Origin: Candidatus Izemoplasma sp.
GTDB lineage: Bacteria > Bacillota_I > Bacilli_A > Izemoplasmatales > Izemoplasmataceae
Length of the DNA: 5,061 nucleotides
Direction of reading: 5' to 3'
Assembly (NCBI GenBank): GCA_007117555.1
Contig: SKGI01000063.1
Location: 1 to 5,061, forward strand
The translations under genes and the position numbers were made by a program. This document shows, in pieces, positions 1-5,061 of this stretch (its first letter is position 1; the number at the start of each line of letters is the position of its first letter). The notes beneath the pieces were generated by a model. That model saw only the letters and a program-made list of their open reading frames with translations. It ran no database searches and was not told where the DNA came from.

Positions 1-1242
1 AATTTTGGCCATCGCGATGCGCTCTTGAACTAGATCAGAACCGGCCTCATACCCTTTGATTTCAATCGTATCAAAATAAGGGGGCAGTTCATCCGGATAA
101 CCAACATGAACCGTTAATGTGGAGAGTTTCTTAATGGCTTTTTCTTTCGTGTCTTCTTTAAGCCATGTGTTCGTTTCAATCCGCTCTTGATAGACGCGAA
201 TCATGTCATGGACCATCGTGCGGACATCTTCTTTTGCGACAGGTCCAAAGTACGTTTCACCATAATGAAGCCCCACGACTTGACCAAACGGATTATACGC
301 TTGATAAAAGGCATATTTTGCTTGGCTTTGCGCTTCTTTAACACCGGATAATGCCCGTCTAAAGGCACCGCTTGCGCTGCGCAATTCATCGGTTAAATCG
401 GCCGCGAACTTTAAGGCGTTTGAAACAATCATCCATGATTTAAGCGCTTTGAAATGATCGGCAGTTATAATCGTATCAAAGGCATGAATGAAATCTAAGT
501 TGGTGACGATGAGCTGATCAACAGGGGCGTTGACAAGCGCTTCGGCTTGAGCGATTAAGTCAAAGTTTTTTGAGTAGTTTTGCACATCTTGTTTAGTGAC
601 TGGGTTATACATTTTAACATAATCGGCTTTTTCAACACTTGATTTTGTCACGGGGACGAGTAACGCATCAAAGGCGAGTGCCTCTTGAATTAACGTCTCG
701 ATGGCTTCAGGTGAAAAACCGTATAACGCTAACAGCTGTTTGGTGGTTTGTGTAAAAAGACCGAGCAGTTGTTGTTTCTTTTGTTCATCTTGATAGTAAC
801 TGGTGTCTGGTAAAAATAAGCTCGCCGCACTAAAATATAAGATTTGGTTTTGACTGTTCATAAAGTCTTGATTGACACGGAAACCAAATGGCAGTTCAAT
901 CGACGATAAGGCAAAGTCTTGATAGGCATCATAAAGATCTTGGAGCGATTCTAGCCCTTCAATCTTGTCTAAAATCACCTTAAAAGGTTCGGTGCCTAAC
1001 GCTTCGCGCTTCATGAAGTCTTTCGTCATTTGATAGAGCTTAATGTACTTCTTAAGATTGTCATGTAAGTCACTTGGATCCTTTTCCCATTTGGCTGTCA
1101 AATCCATCAGTAACTTCTCGATGTCTAAATGCAATTCAAGAAAGGCAGACACAGCCGGCTGATCTCCAGGAATTTCTGCGCTTTCTAACCAAGCGCCATT
1201 GACCGCTTCATAAAAATTGTTTTTGATTTGGTCTTTATTCAT
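1..1242 (-). CDS. pepO: M13 family metallopeptidase (PepO-like endopeptidase), N-terminal 414 residues, cut by window edge
   Basis: An uninterrupted minus-strand frame gives 414 residues and runs off the left edge. The protein opens with NFYEAVNGAWLESAEIPGDQ (residues 9-28), a hallmark of the bacterial M13 (neprilysin/PepO) N-terminal domain. It continues with family-like segments: KLYQMTKDFMKREALG (68-83), LPDTSYY (144-150), YFGPVAKEDV (331-340), and the ETNTWLKEDTKEKAIKKLS stretch (356-374) followed by HVGYPDELP (379-387). PepO proteins are usually about 630 residues, so the zinc site (HExxH plus the downstream Glu) should lie beyond the window; catalysis cannot be verified here. There is no signal peptide or membrane segment, which suggests a cytosolic enzyme cleaving oligopeptides, as in lactic acid bacteria. 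ATG 1242 is preferred over the in-frame ATG at 1251 because GAGGTGA at 1257-1251 is 8 bases from the former but overlaps the latter. It lies downstream of ilvE on the same strand, behind a terminator, so it is probably transcribed separately. Confidence 0.9.
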   Translation of the reverse strand, partial: MNKDQIKNNFYEAVNGAWLESAEIPGDQPAVSAFLELHLDIEKLLMDLTAKWEKDPSDLHDNLKKYIKLYQMTKDFMKREALGTEPFKVILDKIEGLESLQDLYDAYQDFALSSIELPFGFRVNQDFMNSQNQILYFSAASLFLPDTSYYQDEQKKQQLLGLFTQTTKQLLALYGFSPEAIETLIQEALAFDALLVPVTKSSVEKADYVKMYNPVTKQDVQNYSKNFDLIAQAEALVNAPVDQLIVTNLDFIHAFDTIITADHFKALKSWMIVSNALKFAADLTDELRSASGAFRRALSGVKEAQSQAKYAFYQAYNPFGQVVGLHYGETYFGPVAKEDVRTMVHDMIRVYQERIETNTWLKEDTKEKAIKKLSTLTVHVGYPDELPPYFDTIEIKGYEAGSDLVQERIAMAKI

Positions 1243-1250
1243 ATGCTTCA

Positions 1251-1257
1251 TCACCTC
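1251..1257 (-). promoter_or_regulatory. Ribosome binding site of the M13 peptidase gene
   Basis: GAGGTGA on the minus strand is 8 bases before ATG 1242. It touches the alternative ATG at 1251, so it decides in favour of the shorter N-terminus, MNKDQIKNNF. Confidence 0.6.
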
Positions 1258-1299
1258 GCAAGTAGTTTACCATTTTTAGCTTTATTTGCATAGATAGTG

Positions 1300-1305
1300 A
1301 GTATA
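1300..1305 (-). promoter_or_regulatory. Possible -10 element for the M13 peptidase gene
   Basis: TATACT on the minus strand matches TATAAT at 5 of 6 positions and lies about 58 bases before the start codon. No convincing -35 hexamer sits at 16-18 bases upstream. Other candidates in the same spacer (TATAAG near 1340; TAAACT after a TG near 1270) are no better. The ilvE terminator just upstream implies that some promoter must lie in 1243-1372; the exact site is a guess. Confidence 0.25.
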
Positions 1306-1372
1306 TTTCGCCATCAATGCGACCGTTTTAGAGCGCTTATAAAAAATCCTTATGATGAACTTTTACCCAATC

Positions 1373-1399
1373 AAAAACCCCCTAGGTTGACCTTAGGGG
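1373..1399 (-). terminator. Intrinsic terminator of ilvE
   Basis: Read on the minus strand, CCCCTAAGG-TCAA-CCTAGGGG forms a GC-rich stem (one bulged base, four-base loop) followed by GTTTTTGATT. It sits about 40 bases after the ilvE stop codon. The T-tract is on the minus side only, so it acts on ilvE transcripts and separates ilvE from the peptidase gene. Confidence 0.85.
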
Positions 1400-1439
1400 A
1401 TTTATGCATAAAATAGCATGGATATTTCATAGTTAAATC

Positions 1440-2441
1440 TTACTCAACAATAAGTAACCAGTCGGCAGGATCTTCACGGTCGCCTTTTTGAATGCTTGTA
1501 AGGTGTTCATAAAGTTTTTGTGTGATCGGTCCTGCTTGATGGTTTGTCGGGAAGACATGCACTGTGTCTTGATAGGCAAGACTCCGAATCGGCGTGATGA
1601 CAGCGGCCGTACCACACGCCCCCGCTTCAACAAGCCCGTCAAGTTGATCGATATAAATATCATCATGGACGACTGTGAGTCCTAACTGTTCTTTCGCAAT
1701 AAACTGAAGCGATTGATTGGTAATACTTTTTAAAATAGAAGGAGACTCCGGGGTGATGTAATGATTGTCTTTAGTAATCGCAAAGAAGTTTGCGGCGCCA
1801 ACTTCTTCTATTTTTGTATGCGTTAAGGGATCTAAAAATAAACTGTCATCAAAGCCTTTGGATTTGGCGATACTTTGTGCGTATAAACTCGCCGCATAAT
1901 TTCCACCGATCTTATATTGCCCTGTCCCATGTGGGGCAACACGGTCAACTGTAGAGACCCACAAGTTAACCGGCTTAAAGGCGCCTTTAAATAAGTCACC
2001 AACAGGCGTTACAATCACACCGAAAAGATACTTTTTCGAAGGGACCGGTGCGAGCGTTGCACCAATACCTAGCATATAAGGACGAATGTAAAGCGCCCCG
2101 CCTGATTCATAGCTTGGTACATAATCTAAGTTTGCTTTAACCGTTTGATACACCGCCGACACAAAATCATCCACTTCAATTGTTGGCATGAGCAAATACG
2201 CACAAGAGCCTTGGAATCGTTTGGCATTTTCATACGGTCTAAAAATTTGGACGCGTCCATCACGACGTCTAAAAGCCTTCAGTCCTTCAAACGCCTCTTG
2301 ACCGTAATGAAGGGCCGTCGCCATTGATGGTAAATGTAACTCATCCGCCTCAGTCAAGGTGCCTGTTTGCCAAGCGCCATCTTGATAGATTCGTACATAG
2401 TTCGCCGCAGTCTTTGTATATTCGAATGTTAAATAACCCAT
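1440..2441 (-). CDS. ilvE: Branched-chain amino acid aminotransferase (class IV, PLP-dependent)
   Basis: This 333-residue protein has the full set of branched-chain aminotransferase signatures. They are YGQEAFEGLKAFR (46-58), FRPYENAKR (67-75), YIRPYMLGIGATL (118-130), and YKIGGNYAASLYAQ (176-189), in which Lys177 is the expected PLP Schiff-base lysine. They continue with IEEVGAANFF (211-220), SILKSITNQS (235-244), whose Thr241 is in the usual phosphate-binding place, and EAGACGTAAVITP (272-284). Length fits the bacterial ilvE type II group. The enzyme reversibly transaminates leucine, isoleucine and valine with 2-oxoglutarate in the cytosol, the last step of their synthesis or first of their breakdown. 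ATG 2441 is chosen because AGGAGG (2454-2449) lies 7 bases upstream; a frame start at 2459 would lie at or before the predicted transcript start. The gene stands alone, with its own promoter and terminator and no other ilv/leu genes in view, so direction of use is not settled by context. Confidence 0.96.
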   Translation of the reverse strand: MGYLTFEYTKTAANYVRIYQDGAWQTGTLTEADELHLPSMATALHYGQEAFEGLKAFRRRDGRVQIFRPYENAKRFQGSCAYLLMPTIEVDDFVSAVYQTVKANLDYVPSYESGGALYIRPYMLGIGATLAPVPSKKYLFGVIVTPVGDLFKGAFKPVNLWVSTVDRVAPHGTGQYKIGGNYAASLYAQSIAKSKGFDDSLFLDPLTHTKIEEVGAANFFAITKDNHYITPESPSILKSITNQSLQFIAKEQLGLTVVHDDIYIDQLDGLVEAGACGTAAVITPIRSLAYQDTVHVFPTNHQAGPITQKLYEHLTSIQKGDREDPADWLLIVE

Positions 2442-2448
2442 GATTACG

Positions 2449-2454
2449 CCTCCT
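2449..2454 (-). promoter_or_regulatory. Ribosome binding site of ilvE
   Basis: Perfect AGGAGG on the minus strand, 7 bases before ATG 2441. It fixes the start at MGYLTFEYTK and excludes the upstream in-frame start at 2459, which precedes this site. Confidence 0.85.
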
Positions 2455-2466
2455 ATCATTAGCTCG

Positions 2467-2495
2467 ATTATACCATGAAATGCGTTGACTGTGCA
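2467..2495 (-). promoter_or_regulatory. Promoter of ilvE (sigma-A type, extended -10)
   Basis: On the minus strand a perfect TATAAT (2472-2467) is preceded directly by TGG, an extended -10. A TGCACA hexamer (2495-2490, 4 of 6 to TTGACA) lies 17 bases upstream. Transcription would start near 2460, leaving a leader of about 20 bases, too short for a T-box or attenuator. Confidence 0.7.
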
Positions 2496-2510
2496 TGAAA
2501 GCTTGTGGGT

Positions 2511-2535
2511 AATCCTTAGGTGATGGCTTAGGATT
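2511..2535. repeat. Imperfect inverted repeat between divergent promoters
   Basis: AATCCTTAGG (2511-2520) and GCTTAGGATT (2526-2535) are inverted copies matching at 8 of 10 positions around a 5-base spacer. The dyad lies just upstream of the ilvE -35 and about 90 bases before the plus-strand -10. It could be a protein-binding site, but it matches no operator I recognise, and no T-tract makes it a terminator. Confidence 0.4.
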
Positions 2536-2623
2536 GACTTACTTATCTTTATGAGATTAAACTCTTCAATACTGTATTGAGGACAAGGTTTCTTAAAAAA
2601 TTCCGTCTAAATCAAGCATTTTA

Positions 2624-2632
2624 TGCCATAAT
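2624..2632 (+). promoter_or_regulatory. Extended -10 promoter of the lipoprotein phosphoesterase gene
   Basis: TGCCATAAT combines a TG extended element (2624-2625) with CATAAT (2627-2632, 5 of 6). There is no clear -35 at 17 bases, which extended -10 promoters tolerate. Transcription would begin near 2639, just ahead of the ribosome binding site. Confidence 0.5.
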
Positions 2633-2646
2633 GATTGTATACAAAA

Positions 2647-2652
2647 AGGAGG
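2647..2652 (+). promoter_or_regulatory. Ribosome binding site of the lipoprotein phosphoesterase gene
   Basis: AGGAGG, 6 bases before ATG 2659. The in-frame TTG at 2635 lies upstream of this site, so a start there would put the ribosome binding site inside the coding region; ATG 2659 also gives a proper lipoprotein signal. Confidence 0.85.
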
Positions 2653-2658
2653 TTCGAC

Positions 2659-3600
2659 ATGAGAATAGTGCTGTCTATGACGTTACTGATGTGTTTCTTA
2701 TTGATGATTGGGTGCCAAGCACCTTTAGAGCCATTTTATACAGATAATGAACCGATTGTCATCGAGATGAAACAGTCTAACTTGCGTATTTTGCAACTGA
2801 CAGATGTCCACTTAACGTATGGCATCGATTATAATGACAGAGCAACTTATCGTGCCATTGAAACACTTGTTTTATCTGAAGATTGGGATTTAGTCGTCTT
2901 TACGGGTGATATGGTCATGAGCCCTTTAGCGAGTCCCTTATTTAATAGACTCGTCCGATTAATGGAATCGTTAGAAACACATTGGACTTTCATATTAGGC
3001 AATCACGACCGAGACTATCATTCTGCAGAGCAGCTCTTAAGTATCACACAAGAAACAACCTACTTACAGTTTAAAGTCGGTCCAGATTTTGAGGATGACA
3101 GTGCAGGTAATTTTAAAATCACGTTTACACAAAACGATGAACCTTTTTATCACTTGTACTTTTTAGATACGAAGTCTGAAACCGATCATCCTGAACGGAC
3201 AAGTGACTATGATTTTTTAAGTGAAGCACAAGTGGCCTGGTATGAAGCATTCGTACAAGAAGATACCGTTGATCATCTTGTGTTTATGCATACACCTTTG
3301 ATTCAGTTTGAACTTGTGGAAAATTATACTGGTCACTTTGGGGAACCTGTACATCCGCAAGGGCTTGACACTTGGTTTTTTGAGACTGCTTTAACGTATG
3401 GGCGAACACGGGGTATTTTTGTAGGTCATGATCATGAGAATGACTTTTCGTTTATGTTAGAAGGTGTCTTACTTGCTTACGGGCGTTTTACAGGCTTAAA
3501 TGCTTATGGTTCTTTAGAAATTGGTGGTCGAGTAATTGAAATAAGTGAAGATAAAGTATTAAACACGTACATATTGCCATTAAGTGAGGTGGCACCATGA
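2659..3600 (+). CDS. Lipoprotein metallophosphoesterase, calcineurin-like fold
   Basis: This 313-residue protein begins with MR, a hydrophobic stretch (residues 3-17) and a lipobox ending MIGC, with Cys19 as the likely lipidated residue. It should be anchored outside the cytoplasmic membrane. The calcineurin-like metallophosphoesterase motifs follow in order: LQLTDVHL (Asp49, His51), FTGD (Asp84), LGNHD (Asn115, His116, Asp117), MHTP (His211) and GHDH (His257, His259). All the usual dinuclear-metal ligands are present, so an active hydrolase is likely. The order and spacing resemble the purple-acid-phosphatase-29-like group of bacterial phosphoesterases; the substrate (phosphomonoester, phosphodiester or nucleotide) cannot be told from sequence. 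The stop TGA overlaps the next gene's ATG, so the two are translationally coupled. Start at ATG 2659 is set by AGGAGG 6 bases upstream. Confidence 0.9.
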   Translation: MRIVLSMTLLMCFLLMIGCQAPLEPFYTDNEPIVIEMKQSNLRILQLTDVHLTYGIDYNDRATYRAIETLVLSEDWDLVVFTGDMVMSPLASPLFNRLVRLMESLETHWTFILGNHDRDYHSAEQLLSITQETTYLQFKVGPDFEDDSAGNFKITFTQNDEPFYHLYFLDTKSETDHPERTSDYDFLSEAQVAWYEAFVQEDTVDHLVFMHTPLIQFELVENYTGHFGEPVHPQGLDTWFFETALTYGRTRGIFVGHDHENDFSFMLEGVLLAYGRFTGLNAYGSLEIGGRVIEISEDKVLNTYILPLSEVAP

Positions 3601-3911
3601 GTTTAAAAGAAGCGATACTTGGTTTACTAGGACTCTTTGTGTTTGGTGTGTTGTTTTTCTTTTTCTTTGGCTCAGTGGTGATGTTTATCTCGATGCCACT
3701 GTGGATCTTAATCTACGTTGGGTGGTATCGTCGTCATGTTTGCAATCTTAGTCATTGTGTTTCTAAGCAGTCTATTTTTAGCGATTCTACTAGCGCTTTC
3801 GTTGTTAATCATAAGAGTCGGTCTTGTGATAAAGGATCAGAAGAAACCTGTTCAAGCGCTGCTTATTATTCTTCTGCCTGGTGGCATTGGCTACTATCAT
3901 TTCTACCCTGA
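3597..3911 (+). CDS. Small membrane protein, 5' reading frame of an apparently frameshifted gene
   Basis: ATG 3597 overlaps the TGA of the phosphoesterase gene (ATGA), and GAGGT (3586-3590) lies 6 bases upstream, so initiation here is credible. The frame encodes 104 residues. The first 41 are strongly hydrophobic (LGLLGLFVFGVLFFFFFGS, 8-26, then VVMFISMPLWILIYV, 27-41) and look like one or two membrane segments. From about residue 47 the product turns abruptly polar and rich in Cys, Ser and His, ending at 3911. That tail looks like out-of-frame reading of the hydrophobic protein encoded in the +1 frame (see 3736-4041). The likely native product is residues 1-41 joined to the second frame, 147 residues in all. 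The family is not recognised. The gene could alternatively be a real short protein with a junk tail, or a sequencing error could have split it. Confidence 0.5.
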   Translation: MSLKEAILGLLGLFVFGVLFFFFFGSVVMFISMPLWILIYVGWYRRHVCNLSHCVSKQSIFSDSTSAFVVNHKSRSCDKGSEETCSSAAYYSSAWWHWLLSFLP

Positions 3912-4041
3912 TAAGTCCCGTTTGAAAACATGGTATCAGCGGCTTGTGATTGTCATGTTTGTATTCACGTTAATTGGATCTATCTATCTTGCATTCTTGA
4001 ATATCCCAGCTTTTGCGTCTTGGTTCTTCTATGGGTTTTAA
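3736..4041 (+). CDS. Small membrane protein, 3' reading frame of the apparently frameshifted gene
   Basis: This frame is open from 3712 to the TAA at 4041. Read from ATG 3736 it gives 101 residues; a TTG at 3718 would add six. Neither start has a good ribosome binding site (GGGTGG is 10 bases before ATG 3736), which argues that it is normally entered from the 3597 frame. It contains a long hydrophobic stretch (about residues 1-32), a short charged loop VIKDQKKP, a second segment ALLIILLPGGIGYYHFYP, a basic loop DKSRLKTWYQR, and a last membrane segment VIVMFVFTLIGSIYLAFL. The GG-G-x-HFY pattern faintly recalls the TM2 domain (GGxGxHRFY), but the match is too weak for assignment. It is followed within 6 bases by a terminator, so it closes the phosphoesterase operon. 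The function is unknown. Confidence 0.6.
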   Translation: MFAILVIVFLSSLFLAILLALSLLIIRVGLVIKDQKKPVQALLIILLPGGIGYYHFYPDKSRLKTWYQRLVIVMFVFTLIGSIYLAFLNIPAFASWFFYGF

Positions 4042-4046
4042 TTAAG

Positions 4047-4076
4047 AAAAGGACTGATTTTTAAAGTCCTTTTTTT
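4047..4076 (+). terminator. Intrinsic terminator between converging genes, probably bidirectional
   Basis: AAAAGGACT (4047-4055) pairs with AGTCCTTTT (4065-4073) around a 9-base loop, followed by a run of T to 4076. It ends the phosphoesterase/membrane protein operon 6 bases after its stop. On the minus strand the same stem is followed by TTTTCTTAATT, so it may also stop transcripts arriving from the DUF3267 gene, whose coding region ends at 4163 with no other hairpin visible before here. Confidence 0.85.
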
Positions 4077-4162
4077 AGTTTATAAAGATGGCTGTATTGT
4101 ATATCTAAAACAGGGACACAACGATGATTCAAGAGACTATGACATGCTAGCGTTTATTTTTA
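4077..4162. other. Short spacer between converging genes, nothing recognised
   Basis: These 86 bases separate the terminator from the end of the DUF3267 gene. I see no open frame of useful length, no ribosome binding site, no hairpin and no repeat. It probably serves as the 3' untranslated region of the minus-strand transcript. Confidence 0.5.
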
Positions 4163-4789
4163 TTATGATGTTTGCGATTTTGGTAAATAAAAGGATTCAA
4201 AGCCTTCATTGACTAATAAACTTTTATTCGGTACTTGAAGGACTACCGTCACGAAATTTAATGTATCGACCGAAGAAGATAACGCATTGAAGAACACCAG
4301 TACAAGTAAAAACATATTCAGCCAGCCGAACCATCCAAGAATCATCGGCACAATCAGTGATAACAACACAAACGGTGCCAGCGATACAATTAAGAAACGC
4401 CTTTTAGTAAGCACTTCTTGTGTATACACAAACCCACCCCATAGTTTAATGCCCCAGTATGTCTTTTTTGATCTGTAAAAATTAGGAATAAACACTAAAT
4501 GAAGTAGTTCATGAACCACAATTAATAGATATACATAAAGAATGTAATCAAACCGAATTGTAAAGGCCCAAGATGAGGCATTTAATGTGTCTAAGACTAA
4601 GGCTGCATACGTTGGATTAAACAAATAAAGCACCCCATAACAAATCAAGCCATTTAGAATCATAAAAGGGACCGATAAAAGTATGGCAATCAGTAAATTA
4701 GGTGCTTCTTTTAGCGGAATCCAACCTTGTTTGATTAAAGATGCTTTGACAAGGAGGTCGGCTTTGGGTATTTTTTTTGTGTAAATCAT
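4163..4789 (-). CDS. DUF3267-type membrane protein, putative zinc metallopeptidase
   Basis: This 208-residue protein has a cytosolic-looking N-terminus of about 30 residues and roughly four membrane segments (about 31-57, 82-103, 132-150 and 152-175). The second carries VVHELLHLVFIPN (residues 91-103), an HExxH motif with His93, Glu94 and His97. A later FFNALSSSVD segment (166-175) ends in Asp175, where intramembrane zincins place the third zinc ligand in an N-S-D type motif. The combination and length match the DUF3267 putative zincin family, which recalls site-2-protease-like enzymes; no substrate is known, and activity is inferred only from the motif. ATG 4789 is preceded by an AAGGGAG-type ribosome binding site (4803-4797) 7 bases upstream. 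It begins 29 bases after the stop of the SDR-like gene on the same strand, so the two are probably cotranscribed. Confidence 0.8.
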   Translation of the reverse strand: MIYTKKIPKADLLVKASLIKQGWIPLKEAPNLLIAILLSVPFMILNGLICYGVLYLFNPTYAALVLDTLNASSWAFTIRFDYILYVYLLIVVHELLHLVFIPNFYRSKKTYWGIKLWGGFVYTQEVLTKRRFLIVSLAPFVLLSLIVPMILGWFGWLNMFLLVLVFFNALSSSVDTLNFVTVVLQVPNKSLLVNEGFESFYLPKSQTS

Positions 4790-4796
4790 CGTGTGT

Positions 4797-4803
4797 CTCC
4801 CTT
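4797..4803 (-). promoter_or_regulatory. Ribosome binding site of the DUF3267 gene
   Basis: AAGGGAG on the minus strand, 7 bases before ATG 4789. It falls in the 29-base gap after the SDR-like gene. A nearer-upstream ATG at 4809 is out of frame and stops after seven codons. Confidence 0.6.
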
Positions 4804-4818
4804 CACCATTAATCTTGC

Positions 4819-5061
4819 TTATGCTTTCGTGATCGTCAAAGCCTTACCGATACACTCTTGATCTGAGATTATTTTAAGCATCCAGCTTGCGACATCCGCA
4901 CGACTTATTTTTGAATTTTTAGCCCGGATTGCTTCACCGACAACATAGTCATCGCTTTTTGGGGTATCCATAAGACCACTTGGTCGGACGATGGTCCAAT
5001 CAAGCGTACTGTCTTTCACGAGTTTTTCTTGCGCTTCATGGTCCGCGCGCGTGTTTTTAAG
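4819..5061 (-). CDS. NAD(P)-binding SDR-like protein, C-terminal 80 residues, cut by window edge
   Basis: The minus-strand frame is open from the right edge to TAA at 4819. The internal GTG at 5019 is not the true start, since 14 more in-frame codons precede it to the window end. The fragment contains DHEAQEKLVKDSTLDWTIVRP (starting at fragment residue 7), with the DWTIVRP-x-x-L pattern typical of atypical short-chain dehydrogenases of the NAD(P)H-binding (PF13460, SDR_a5-like) group. A later ISRADVASWMLKII segment (52-65) is the usual C-terminal helix of this group, and the protein ends shortly after in a strand-like ALTITKA. The Rossmann glycine motif that binds the cofactor would be off the right edge. 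Members are soluble and often annotated as NAD-dependent epimerase/dehydratases or NAD(P)H-binding proteins, mostly of unknown substrate. It probably leads the DUF3267 gene in one transcript. Confidence 0.85.
   Translation of the reverse strand, partial: LKNTRADHEAQEKLVKDSTLDWTIVRPSGLMDTPKSDDYVVGEAIRAKNSKISRADVASWMLKIISDQECIGKALTITKA

Noticed and set aside
201..389. Minus-strand 62-residue open frame
   Set aside because: It lies inside the M13 peptidase gene in another frame; the peptidase frame is open throughout and has clear family motifs.
1433..1685. Open frames on both strands over the end of ilvE (1433-1666 minus, 1488-1685 plus)
   Set aside because: Both overlap conserved ilvE coding sequence, have unusual compositions and lack ribosome binding sites.
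2145..2327. Plus-strand 60-residue open frame
   Set aside because: It is antisense to the conserved N-terminal part of ilvE with no independent support.
2485..2513. Plus-strand promoter TTGACT-17-GGTAAT
   Set aside because: The -35 is good but the -10 is weak (4 of 6), and the extended -10 at 2624-2632 sits much better relative to the phosphoesterase ribosome binding site. It could be a secondary promoter, but I cannot support it.
2442..2520. T-box or peptide-leader attenuator ahead of ilvE
   Set aside because: The TATAAT promoter places the transcript start about 20 bases before the start codon, leaving no room, and no terminator-like hairpin is present there.
3597..3603. Mycoplasma genetic code with TGA read as tryptophan
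   Set aside because: Reading through the TGA at 3598-3600 would add only two residues before TAA, but tryptophans in every gene here are TGG, which a TGA-Trp organism would not show.
4287..4478. Plus-strand 63-residue open frame
   Set aside because: It is antisense to the HExxH membrane protein and reads as low-complexity polar sequence.
1..5061. Mobile element, CRISPR array, tRNA or rRNA, or defence system
   Set aside because: No direct-repeat array, transposase-like or integrase-like frame, cloverleaf or rRNA-like sequence was seen; all substantial frames are accounted for by the genes listed.

Overview
The window looks like a stretch of low-to-moderate GC chromosome from a Gram-positive-type bacterium (Bacillota, or an Acholeplasma/Izemoplasma-like relative). 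Shine-Dalgarno sites are strong (AGGAGG-like), intergenic gaps are short, intrinsic terminators with T-tracts are present, and there is a lipoprotein signal and a cytosolic PepO-type M13 peptidase. All visible tryptophans are TGG, and TGA serves as a stop at the end of the lipoprotein gene, so the standard bacterial code (11) fits better than the mycoplasma code (4). The exact taxon cannot be fixed from the sequence.

Layout. Bases 1-1242 (minus) hold the N-terminal two thirds of an M13 metallopeptidase (PepO-like); its catalytic part lies beyond the left edge. Bases 1243-1439 are a spacer with the intrinsic terminator of the next gene. Bases 1440-2441 (minus) are a complete branched-chain amino acid aminotransferase (ilvE) with its own promoter and terminator. 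Bases 2442-2658 are a divergent promoter region with an imperfect dyad. Bases 2659-3600 (plus) encode a lipoprotein of the calcineurin-like metallophosphoesterase fold. It is translationally coupled (ATGA overlap) to a small multi-pass membrane protein region, 3597-4041, which reads as two overlapping frames and looks like one 147-residue protein broken by a single extra base near 3720-3722. A hairpin at 4047-4076 can terminate in both directions between converging genes. Bases 4163-4789 (minus) encode a DUF3267-type membrane protein with an HExxH motif, and 4819-5061 (minus) is the C-terminal end of an NAD(P)-binding SDR-like protein just upstream of it, probably in the same transcript.

Function. 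IlvE and PepO are ordinary housekeeping metabolism (branched-chain amino acid transamination; intracellular oligopeptide breakdown). They share a strand but are separated by a terminator. The lipoprotein phosphoesterase and the membrane protein form a small envelope operon of unknown substrate. The SDR and DUF3267 genes form another small unit of unknown role. No mobile element, CRISPR array, RNA gene or defence system is visible. The most notable anomaly is the apparent frameshift in the membrane gene.
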